The notes beneath the pieces were generated by a model. That model was not told the DNA's origin. It did not search any database and was given only the letters and a program-made list of their open reading frames with translations. A stretch of DNA of 42,249 nucleotides from JBGSYJ01 sp041748075 (GTDB lineage Bacteria > Acidobacteriota > Thermoanaerobaculia > Gp7-AA8): positions 1 through 42,249 of the forward strand of contig JBGTDX010000167.1 in NCBI GenBank assembly GCA_041748075.1, written 5' to 3'. Below, one piece after another: positions 1 through 6,427 of the stretch (the stretch's first letter is position 1; the number at the start of each line of letters is the position of its first letter). The position numbers and the translations under genes were made by a program.

Positions 1-921
1 GCAACGGCGCCTGGCACCTTCCAGCTCACCTCGGTTGACCGGCAGGGAAAGGCCGTCGGCACTTTCGGACCGCCAGGGACGGACAGCCGGGTTGTGTTGT
101 CGCCGGATGGCGCGCGGGCAGTCGCGAAGGACGCTCCGTACGGCGTGCCGGGCGAGCTCTGGATGCTGGACCTTGCCAGCGGCGGGCGCACGCGTTTTAC
201 ATTCAAAAGGGACGTGTACTCGGACCCTGTTTGGTCTCCAGACGGCGCCCGCGTTGCCTACTCGGCCGGCCGTAACGGCGACACGATCTTCGAGAAAGCC
301 GCCTCTGGAGGCAGCGACGGGCAGGTGCTGTTGAAGGAGCCGGGCTTGCGGCATTTTCCGACCAGCTGGTCGCGCGACGGTCGGTTCCTGCTCTATCACA
401 CCGAGAACGCTACGAACACGGGATATGACCTGTGGGCACTGTCCCTCACCGACCGCAAACCTCATCTGTTAGTCGGCGGGGCCGTCAATGAGTGGGCCGG
501 CGTCTTTTCCCCCGACATGCGTTGGGTTGCCTACGTATCGAGCGAGCGCGGCGCGGATGGCGTCTACGTCCGCCCGTTCCGGGTGTCAGAAGAGACCGGC
601 CAGCCGTCATTCGGCGAGGGCAGGTGGCAGGTCTCGCAGGGCTGGGGCAATTGGCCGCAGTGGCGCATCGACCGGGAGATTGTCTTCAACACAGCTCCAG
701 GTGGAACCAAGGTTTTTTCCGTGTCAGTGAATACAACCGGTACAGCCTTCGAGAGTGGCGTCCCGCAGCAGCTGCCCTTTCCTCCGAACGCGGGCGTGAG
801 CACGACTCCGCAGTCCACTCCCGACGGCGAGCGCTTCCTGATCGAAGTGCCAATGGATCAGCCAGCGACTCGAACGTCAATCAGCGTGGTGCTCAATTGG
901 CCAGCGTTGTTGAAGCAGTGA
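1..921 (+). CDS. C-terminal part of a TolB/PD40 beta-propeller protein, probably a Ser/Thr kinase sensor domain (5' truncated)
   Basis: The frame is open from the first base, so the gene starts outside the window; 306 codons are visible. The protein has repeated propeller blades with the PD40/TolB-type pattern: VWSPDGARVAYSA, SWSRDGRFLLYHT, VFSPDMRWVAYVSSE and a late STPDGERFLIE. Each pairs an S/T-P/R-D-G turn with a following beta strand. The end, VVLNWPALLKQ, matches the C-terminus commonly seen on acidobacterial Ser/Thr protein kinases that carry a TolB-like propeller after the kinase domain. The kinase domain itself is not visible, so a free-standing propeller or a peptidase with such a propeller is also possible. 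The gene ends 26 bp before a convergent tRNA gene. Confidence 0.75.
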   Translation, partial: ATAPGTFQLTSVDRQGKAVGTFGPPGTDSRVVLSPDGARAVAKDAPYGVPGELWMLDLASGGRTRFTFKRDVYSDPVWSPDGARVAYSAGRNGDTIFEKAASGGSDGQVLLKEPGLRHFPTSWSRDGRFLLYHTENATNTGYDLWALSLTDRKPHLLVGGAVNEWAGVFSPDMRWVAYVSSERGADGVYVRPFRVSEETGQPSFGEGRWQVSQGWGNWPQWRIDREIVFNTAPGGTKVFSVSVNTTGTAFESGVPQQLPFPPNAGVSTTPQSTPDGERFLIEVPMDQPATRTSISVVLNWPALLKQ

Positions 922-947
922 AACCGACGGCTCATTCAAGGATGAGT

Positions 948-1021
948 TGGCTGGGAGACAGGGAGTCGAACCCCGATTGAGCGGTTCAGAGCCGCTTGTC
1001 CTACCATTGAACGATCTCCCA
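948..1021 (-). tRNA. tRNA-Gln (anticodon CUG), CCA encoded
   Basis: On the minus strand the 74 nt begin TGGGAGA and end TCTCCCA-G-CCA, giving a perfect 7-bp acceptor stem, discriminator G and encoded CCA. The anticodon stem AGCGG/CCGCT closes the loop CTCTGAA, with T33 before anticodon CTG, which reads CAG (Gln). The T arm contains GGTTCGACTCC. The UGGGAGAUCGUUCAAUGG 5' half is typical of tRNA-Gln. The gene lies convergent to the propeller gene. Confidence 0.95.
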
Positions 1022-1041
1022 GCAAGACCGAAGCGGTTCAA

Positions 1042-1071
1042 ATCCTACACAGCGGCAAACGCCTCAGTCAA
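1042..1071 (-). promoter_or_regulatory. Sigma-70-type promoter of tRNA-Gln
   Basis: On the minus strand, TTGACT (1071-1066) is followed after 18 bp by TAGGAT (1047-1042), about 20 nt upstream of the tRNA 5' end. This is the best -35/-10 pair in the window and its spacing fits a stable-RNA promoter. It is based on consensus match only. Confidence 0.6.
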
Positions 1072-1129
1072 GTTTGGAATTCCTCGCGAAAGGGATGTCT
1101 ACGCTCCTCGATTTGAGGGACAATAGACC

Positions 1130-1459
1130 ATGCTTCCGGAAGTCTTCGAATGCCCGCAATGCCAGCGACAGTTCGTCTTCGAGCTCGTCGAAGGAACCGA
1201 CGACCGCTCGATCCACTGCCCGCAGTGCAAGCGTTATCTCGGCGAGAAGGACGTCACATTCATTCTGCTCACCGAGATCGAGGAGCTTGCCGAGCGCATC
1301 CGTTTCGAACGCGACCGTCTCGAGAAGGACGAAGCGCTCTACGCCCTCGGCGAATGCGATGCGGAGCTGAAGATGTACGGTACCGAGATTCACAAGGTGG
1401 TGAATATACTCCGCAAGACGCTGGCCGATCTCGAGTCGCTCCGGCAGAGTTACGAGTGA
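1130..1459 (+). CDS. Small zinc-ribbon protein with coiled-coil tail, function unknown
   Basis: This 109-aa protein has two CPQC motifs (Cys8/Cys11 and Cys30/Cys33), a four-cysteine zinc ribbon. It is followed by a charged helical region from about residue 45 to the end, rich in Glu, Arg and Leu with heptad-like spacing. It lacks a signal peptide and membrane segments. A zinc ribbon with a helical tail suggests a nucleic-acid or protein adaptor, but I do not recognise a named family. There is no clear ribosome-binding site. A GACAAT hexamer ends 5 nt before the ATG, so the mRNA could be leaderless. The coding-like composition and paired cysteines make it likely to be real. Confidence 0.7.
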   Translation: MLPEVFECPQCQRQFVFELVEGTDDRSIHCPQCKRYLGEKDVTFILLTEIEELAERIRFERDRLEKDEALYALGECDAELKMYGTEIHKVVNILRKTLADLESLRQSYE

Positions 1460-1464
1460 GTGGA

Positions 1465-1527
1465 GACAGTAGATAGTAGATAGTAGACAGTAGCCCGCCC
1501 ACACGTCTGTTTAGACTGCTGTCTACT
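1465..1527. repeat. 7-nt-period repeat (GACAGTA/GATAGTA) with an imperfect inverted arm
   Basis: From 1465 four units of GAYAGTA run in tandem (GACAGTA, GATAGTA, GATAGTA, GACAGTA). A partly complementary stretch (CTGCTGTCTACT, near 1516-1527) follows, so the array can fold as a weak hairpin. Similar units recur at 18547-18633. Confidence 0.7.
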
Positions 1528-1559
1528 TCCCGGTGCATCCCTGCTACTCTCATCACCCG

Positions 1560-2702
1560 ATGCCGCTCCCCCTTTCCGGAATCCTCGTGGCCGATTTCTC
1601 GCGTGTGCTCGCGGGGCCGCTCTGCACTCAGATGCTCGCCGATGCTGGCGCCCGGGTAATCAAGATCGAGGAGTCTTCGGGCGGCGACGAAACGAGACGG
1701 TGGGGGCCTCCGTTCGCCGGCGGCGAGAGCGCATACTTCCTGTCGGTCAATCGCAACAAGGAGTCGCTCGCGCTCGATCTGAAGTCGGAACGGGGGCGCG
1801 CGATCGCGGGAAGGTTGATCGAGCGCGCAGACGTCGTCGTGGAAAATTTCAGGCGCGAGCAACGAGAACCTCTCGGCGTATCAGAAGCCCGCATCCACGC
1901 GCTCAATCCACGGGCGATTCTCTGTTCGATAACCGGCTTCGAGAGCGATGGTCCCGATGCCGACGTCCCCGGTTATGACCTTCTGGCCCAGGCGGCAGGC
2001 GGTCTGATGTCGATCACGGGAGAAGCCGATGGCCAGGCCATGAAGTCGGGCGTCGCAATCTCGGACGTGCTCACGGCTCATTACGCTTTTGGTGCGATCA
2101 CCGCCGCACTCTACGCCAGGGAAAAAACGGGAGCGGGTGAGTCGATCGAGGTCTCGCTCTTCGGCGCAACGGTCGCCTCGCTCGTGAATGTGGCGCAGAG
2201 CTACCTAGTTACACGGAAAGAGCCGAAGCGATGGGGAAATGCGCATCCATCGATCGTTCCCTACCAGGGTTTCGATGCATCCGACGGCATGTTTGTGCTC
2301 GGTGTCGGAACTGATCGTCAGTTCGAAACGCTCTCCCGCGAGATCCTCGACACTCCCGAACTCGCGCGGGACTGGCGATTCTCGACGAACGACGCCCGTG
2401 TGCAGCATCGCGCCGAGCTGATTTCGATCCTTCAGGAAGTGTTTGCAGGACAACCGCGGGACAGCTGGGTCGCGCGGTGCAGGATTCACTCGATCCCCGC
2501 GGCGAGAGTCGAGAGCATGCCGGGTGTAATCGAGCGCGCCGGCTCGCTCAGGACGAGGGTTCGTCACCGGCGGGCCGGAACGTATGACGCCGTTCGCAGT
2601 CCGATCAAACGAAATGCCGGAAATGCCGAACCTTCCGCGCCGCCGCTCCTCGGCGAACACACCGCCGCAATTCTCCGGGAACTGGGAGTTGAGGAAGAGT
2701 GA
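1560..2702 (+). CDS. CaiB/BaiF family (class III) CoA-transferase
   Basis: This 380-aa protein transfers CoA between acyl-CoA and a carboxylic acid by a class III mechanism; the substrates cannot be read from sequence. The N-terminus shows the family core (LPLSGILVADFSRVLAGPLCTQ, then GARVIKIE and a DETRRWGPPF segment). SLALDLKSERGR and VVENFRR follow. The catalytic aspartate is expected in PGYDLLAQAAGG (about residue 138). The length is near the usual 380-410. I chose the ATG at 1560 rather than an upstream in-frame start at 1533, because the family begins close to the LSGILVADFSR segment. A TGCTACTCT extended -10-like sequence ends 9 nt before this ATG and there is no Shine-Dalgarno, so a leaderless start is possible. 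It stands alone, so acyl-CoA catabolism or racemase-type activity are both open. Confidence 0.85.
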   Translation: MPLPLSGILVADFSRVLAGPLCTQMLADAGARVIKIEESSGGDETRRWGPPFAGGESAYFLSVNRNKESLALDLKSERGRAIAGRLIERADVVVENFRREQREPLGVSEARIHALNPRAILCSITGFESDGPDADVPGYDLLAQAAGGLMSITGEADGQAMKSGVAISDVLTAHYAFGAITAALYAREKTGAGESIEVSLFGATVASLVNVAQSYLVTRKEPKRWGNAHPSIVPYQGFDASDGMFVLGVGTDRQFETLSREILDTPELARDWRFSTNDARVQHRAELISILQEVFAGQPRDSWVARCRIHSIPAARVESMPGVIERAGSLRTRVRHRRAGTYDAVRSPIKRNAGNAEPSAPPLLGEHTAAILRELGVEEE

Positions 2703-2737
2703 AGAAGCGGATAATGAACGAGAATCGACTTGGAAGC

Positions 2738-2819
2738 CTGTCATCCTGAGCGAAGCGAAGGATCTTCCTGCCGGGATCGAGCGGCGCAAGATGATCCTTC
2801 GCTTCGCTCAGGATGACAG
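2738..2819. repeat. Perfect 27-bp inverted repeat, GTCATCCTGAG family palindrome
   Basis: Left arm 2738-2764 and right arm 2793-2819 are exact reverse complements beginning CTGTCATCCTGAGCGAAG. They enclose a 28-nt loop. The element sits in the gap between the CoA-transferase and dnaB (tail to tail), where it could also act as a bidirectional terminator. The same arm type with a loop of the same length is at 17431-17518. Confidence 0.9.
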
Positions 2820-2833
2820 TTAGGAGTGAACCT

Positions 2834-2867
2834 CATTCAACATTCAACATTCACCATTCAACATTCC
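2834..2867. repeat. 7-nt tandem repeat CATTCAA, about 4.9 copies
   Basis: Units are CATTCAA, CATTCAA, CATTCAC, CATTCAA and a partial CATTCC, immediately after the palindrome. There is no coding potential here. The 7-nt period matches the other tandem arrays at 1465, 5595 and 18547. Confidence 0.85.
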
Positions 2868-2898
2868 GGTCCCTGTCGAATCCTCGCGAAGGCCCCGC

Positions 2899-4281
2899 CT
2901 AACTCATAAATTCCGGTTCCGGCGCGTAGTTGAAGAACTTCGTGATGTCGTTCCGGAAGACGAGCTTGAAGTCGCCGATCGGTCCGTTGCGCTGCTTGGA
3001 AATGATGATCTCGGCAATTCCCTTGTCTTCCGTGTCCCGGTTGTAGACCTCATCGCGATAGATGAAGGCCACGACATCCGCGTCCTGTTCGATCGATCCC
3101 GATTCGCGAAGATCCGACAGCTGCGGGCGGTGATCGCCGGCTCGCTGTTCCGGGCGGCGGGAAAGCTGCGAGAGCGAGAGCAGCGGGAGGTCGAGCTCTT
3201 TGGCGATGATCTTGAGGCCGCGGGAGATCTGCGAGATCTCCTGGTTGCGCGACTCGACTCTTCCCTTGACGCTCATCAGCTGGAGGTAGTCGACCATGAT
3301 CATGTCGAGCGAGTGCTCGGCCTTGAGCCGCCGTGCTTTTGCGCGCATCTCCATGATGTCGATTCCGGGCGTGTCGTCCACCCAGATTTTTCCGCGTGCG
3401 ATCCGCGCCGAGGCTTCCGCGAGGTCGCGCCAGTTCTTCTCCGAGAGCATGCCGGAGCGGATCAGATGGTTGCCGACCCCCGACTCGGACGAGAGGATGC
3501 GCAGCCCGATCTGTTCGCGCGACATCTCGAGCGAAAAAACTCCGATCGAGTAGAGGTGCTCTTTGGTGTTTGCCTTGTCGGGGATCGCCATCGATTCGGC
3601 GATGTTCATCATGAACGACGTTTTTCCCATCGAGGGGCGGGCCGCCAGGATGATCAGGTCGGAGCGCTGGAATCCGGAAGTCATCTCGTCGAAACGCTCG
3701 TAGCCGGTCGGAAGTCCCGTAACCATCCCGTGCGTTCCGGTGAGCGCTTCGATGGCGGTCATGTTCTTCCGTGTGATGCTGTCGATGCCGACGAAACCGC
3801 CCTCGATGCTCCCTTCGGCGATCTGATAAATCGTCCGTTCGGCCTCGCTGAGGATCTCGCCCGACTCTCCCGGCGCTTCGAGCGCCGCGCGCATGACCTT
3901 GTTGCCCATGACGATGAGCCGGCGCAGGGTCGACTTCTCCTTGACGATCCTGGCGTATCGTTCGACGTTTCCGATGTCTGGAATTCCGTCGACGAGCGAC
4001 GACACGTACGCCGAACCGCCGATCTGTTCGAGCGCTCCCCTGCGCGAGAGCTCTTCCTTGAGCGTGAGGATGTCGATCGGTCGGCTCTGCTCGATCAGGT
4101 GGGTCATCGCCTGAAAGATCAGGCGGTGGGCGTCTTTGAAAAAGTCCGCCGTCTCGATCGCCTCGACCACGCGGTAGTACGCATGGTTGTCGATGAGAAT
4201 CGAGCCGAGAACCGAGCGCTCCGCTTCCGGGTTCTGCGGGAGCGGCTTGTCGAGCGAGACTTCGACCTGAGCTACGGACAT
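2899..4281 (-). CDS. dnaB: Replicative DNA helicase DnaB
   Basis: This 460-aa protein is the hexameric 5'-3' helicase at the replication fork. The N-terminal domain opens with PLPQNPEAERSVLGSIL and the linker leads into the RecA-like motor. Walker A reads AARPSMGKTSF (about residues 210-220), Walker B ends in MVDYLQLMS, and RNQEISQISRGLK and LSQLSRRPEQR follow, all family hallmarks. Length is normal and no intein interrupts it. It is divergent from the prolyl isomerase gene. GACAAT lies 10 nt upstream of the ATG, with TTTTCA a further 16 bp upstream, a possible weak promoter that would give a very short leader. Confidence 0.97.
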   Translation of the reverse strand: MSVAQVEVSLDKPLPQNPEAERSVLGSILIDNHAYYRVVEAIETADFFKDAHRLIFQAMTHLIEQSRPIDILTLKEELSRRGALEQIGGSAYVSSLVDGIPDIGNVERYARIVKEKSTLRRLIVMGNKVMRAALEAPGESGEILSEAERTIYQIAEGSIEGGFVGIDSITRKNMTAIEALTGTHGMVTGLPTGYERFDEMTSGFQRSDLIILAARPSMGKTSFMMNIAESMAIPDKANTKEHLYSIGVFSLEMSREQIGLRILSSESGVGNHLIRSGMLSEKNWRDLAEASARIARGKIWVDDTPGIDIMEMRAKARRLKAEHSLDMIMVDYLQLMSVKGRVESRNQEISQISRGLKIIAKELDLPLLSLSQLSRRPEQRAGDHRPQLSDLRESGSIEQDADVVAFIYRDEVYNRDTEDKGIAEIIISKQRNGPIGDFKLVFRNDITKFFNYAPEPEFMS

Positions 4282-4670
4282 GGGATGCGCGATTGTCGGG
4301 TACGATCCCGACCTGAAAAGTTTTCCACAGGATCTTCACAGATTATCCGACGGACCGGGTCGGAAACGCCAGACGAATCGACCGTCACTTCCGGCGAATC
4401 GCATGAGAATCCGCCATCCGCTCTTTTTTTGTTGACATACGAAAACTCGGAGCGGTTGCGTGCGAGAGCGAGGATTGGGCTGGGATCCCCCCTCTCCCAG
4501 AACTCCGGGCGATGTGCGCGACGATCTCGGGCGGGGAGAGGGAGGATACGACCTGCCTGGGTGCATCCTTCGGAATGCTCCCCGTAACCACGTTGTTCCG
4601 TTCACCGTCCTAGCGCATGCTCGAGGACGGACTGCTCCGTCCCGCCAAACGAATCCATCCCGGAGGTTTC
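4282..4670. other. 389-bp divergent intergenic region between dnaB and the prolyl isomerase gene
   Basis: I see no convincing gene here. It holds the likely promoters for both flanking genes. TTGACA at 4432-4437 lacks a good -10 at the right spacing. A 9-bp inverted repeat (CCCTCTCCC at 4490-4498, GGGAGAGGG at 4534-4542) is present. TTTTCCACA near 4319 resembles a DnaA box, but a single imperfect match is weak. Confidence 0.5.
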
Positions 4671-5588
4671 ATGAAACACCTGATACTTGCAGCTACCCTG
4701 ATCGCGAGCCCCGCGATCCTGCTCGCGCAACCTGCGCCTTCGGCCGTCCCCGGAGCGCCGCTCGAGATCGCTGCGACGATCAATGGAGAAGTTCTCACGA
4801 TGGAGCGCCTGGACCTTCTGTACTCGCGGCTCAGTCCCGAGATGCAGGCGAACTACGATCGCGCGGGAGGCAAGCGGGTCTTCCTCAACAACTACATCGA
4901 GAAGCGGCTTCTGATCCAGGAAGCACTCAAGGACAACCTTCATCGGCGACCCGAGATCGCAGCGGACATGCAGGCCGCCGCCGACTCGGTGTTGTTCGAC
5001 CGCTACGTTCGCGAGGTCGTGGCGCCGGACGCCGTCCCCGAGAGCGACATCCGGGCGATGTATGAGACGACGAAGAACAACTACCGGACTGTCGAGAAGA
5101 TCCATGCGAGACACATCATCGCCTCGCCTGCCGGCGGCTCGGTGATGAACTCGACAGGTGACAACGCCACGAGCGACGAAGCCGCCCTCGCGAAGATCAA
5201 CCGGATCGCGAAGGAGATCAACGAAGGTCGCATCAGCTTCGCCGACGCCGCAATGCAGTTCTCCGAGGATGCTTCGGCGCCCAAGGGAGGGGATCTGGGG
5301 TGGTTCAACCGCGGGATGATGACCGGCCCGTTCGAAGAGGCGGCCTTCGCACTCGAACCGGGAAAGATGAGCGGTGTGGTGAAGACCGACTTCGGCTACC
5401 ACCTGATTCTTCTCGAAGGTCGCAGGCCTGCGGGGATCGCTCCGTTTGAGGAAGTCCGCTATCAGGTGCGGGAGCAGATTCTGGCCGAGCGCGCGAGCCA
5501 GATCATGGCCGGCGTGACGCGGCTGACTCAGGAACTGCGCGCGAGCAGCCAGATCAATGTGAATCAGGCACTTCTCGCGCAGGAGTAG
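4671..5588 (+). CDS. Secreted parvulin-type peptidyl-prolyl cis-trans isomerase (SurA/PrsA-like)
   Basis: This 305-aa protein isomerises proline peptide bonds or chaperones folding in the periplasm. Residues 1-20 form a signal peptide (MKHLILAATLIASPAILLAQ). A SurA-N-like helical segment follows (ATINGEVLTMERLDLLYSRL, then LLIQEALKDN). The parvulin PPIC domain spans about residues 141-252: IHARHII, ISFADAAMQFSEDASA, KGGDLGWF, GPFEEAAFAL and FGYHLILLEGRR. The tail is a short helix. I chose the ATG at 4671 because CGGAGG lies just upstream (4661-4666) and the signal peptide starts there; a start at 4617 would bury it. With bamA and ompH/skp in the same region, a role in outer-membrane protein folding is plausible. 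Confidence 0.9.
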   Translation: MKHLILAATLIASPAILLAQPAPSAVPGAPLEIAATINGEVLTMERLDLLYSRLSPEMQANYDRAGGKRVFLNNYIEKRLLIQEALKDNLHRRPEIAADMQAAADSVLFDRYVREVVAPDAVPESDIRAMYETTKNNYRTVEKIHARHIIASPAGGSVMNSTGDNATSDEAALAKINRIAKEINEGRISFADAAMQFSEDASAPKGGDLGWFNRGMMTGPFEEAAFALEPGKMSGVVKTDFGYHLILLEGRRPAGIAPFEEVRYQVREQILAERASQIMAGVTRLTQELRASSQINVNQALLAQE

Positions 5589-5594
5589 GCGATG

Positions 5595-5724
5595 GAGTGA
5601 CGAATGACGAGTGACGAGTGACGAATAGAGAACCAGGTTGGGACTCGCGCAAGTGAGCTCTCCATTCTCGGAGATCAGTCGTCGCTGTCTCCATTCGTCA
5701 TTCGTCACTCGTCATTCGTCATTC
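5595..5724. repeat. Long inverted repeat built from 7-nt TGACGAR units
   Basis: Left arm 5595-5626 contains tandem TGACGAA/TGACGAG units. Right arm 5693-5724 is its reverse complement with 30 of 32 positions matching. The 66-nt spacer is non-repetitive. The right arm abuts the TATAAT of the lolD promoter, so the repeat occupies the position where a -35 would be. Confidence 0.9.
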
Positions 5725-5726
5725 CG

Positions 5727-5732
5727 TATAAT
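5727..5732 (+). promoter_or_regulatory. TATAAT -10 element of lolD, probable leaderless start
   Basis: A perfect TATAAT ends 8 nt before the lolD ATG at 5741. There is no Shine-Dalgarno in between, so transcription should begin at or next to the start codon. No recognisable -35 is present; the upstream DNA is the heptamer repeat arm. Confidence 0.55.
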
Positions 5733-5740
5733 CCTCTCCA

Positions 5741-6427
5741 ATGCCCTTCGTCGACGCGCGGGATCTTTCGAAGACGTATCGCAACGCGGAGGTTCCCGTT
5801 GATGTCTTCGATGCCCTCGATCTGTCGGTCGAGAAGGGTGAGATGCTGGCGATCGTCGGTCCGTCAGGCATCGGGAAGTCGACGCTGCTGCATCTTCTCG
5901 GGGGGCTGGACCGTCCGGATCGTGGGACGATCCGGATCGGGGACCACGAGGTGACGCGGATGACGAACGACGAGCTGGCGAGATTTCGCAACCGCAACGT
6001 CGGATTCGTGTTTCAATTTCATCATCTGCTGCCGGAATTCAGCGCGGTGGAGAACGTGGCGATGCCAGGGTGGATTGGAAGAATTTCGAGGGAGACGGCG
6101 TTGCAGAAAGCGTCGAGCCTGCTGTCAGAACTGGGCCTCCAGGCGCGGAGCGGCCACTTTCCGAATCAGCTTTCGGGGGGCGAGCAGCAAAGGGTTGCTA
6201 TCGCGCGGGCACTTCTGCCCGACCCGCTTCTGTTCCTGGCTGACGAGCCGACAGGCAACCTGGATCTCGAAACGAGTGAACGTGTGTTCGAGCTCATGAG
6301 AGAATGTCATAGGAAGCGCAGCCTGACGTCGGTTATAGTCACTCATAACCGCGAGCTGGCGGCGCGATGTGATCGGATACTCGAGATGCAGCAACGCAGT
6401 CCCATAGACCATGTTCGAGAAATATAA
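5741..6427 (+). CDS. lolD: ABC transporter ATP-binding protein, LolD type
   Basis: This 228-aa ATPase is likely the nucleotide-binding subunit of a LolCDE-type (MacB/FtsE-like) transporter that releases lipoproteins from the inner membrane. Seen in order are Walker A GPSGIGKST (about 40-48), Q-loop FVFQFHHLLPEF, signature LSGGEQQRVAIARAL, Walker B LLFLADEPTGNLD with D-loop, and H-loop VTHN. The EF pair after the Q-loop and the overall length fit LolD. Its last 17 nt overlap the start of clpC, so the two are probably translated from one mRNA. No LolC/E permease is adjacent. Assignment to LolD rather than another MacB-family ATPase rests on sequence style only. Confidence 0.8.
   Translation: MPFVDARDLSKTYRNAEVPVDVFDALDLSVEKGEMLAIVGPSGIGKSTLLHLLGGLDRPDRGTIRIGDHEVTRMTNDELARFRNRNVGFVFQFHHLLPEFSAVENVAMPGWIGRISRETALQKASSLLSELGLQARSGHFPNQLSGGEQQRVAIARALLPDPLLFLADEPTGNLDLETSERVFELMRECHRKRSLTSVIVTHNRELAARCDRILEMQQRSPIDHVREI

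Noticed and set aside
2738..2819. Palindromes as CRISPR repeats
   Set aside because: Arms are inverted, not regularly spaced direct repeats, and there is no cas gene.
4319..4327. TTTTCCACA as a DnaA box near dnaB, suggesting an origin
   Set aside because: One imperfect match, no AT-rich unwinding element, no further boxes and no dnaA or dnaN nearby.
3130..4587. Plus-strand open frame of 485 codons opposite dnaB
   Set aside because: DnaB motifs on the minus strand are unambiguous; the plus frame is a composition artefact of GC-rich DNA.
4617..4670. Upstream ATG for the prolyl isomerase at 4617
   Set aside because: It would add 18 residues before a clean signal peptide, whereas CGGAGG directly supports the ATG at 4671.
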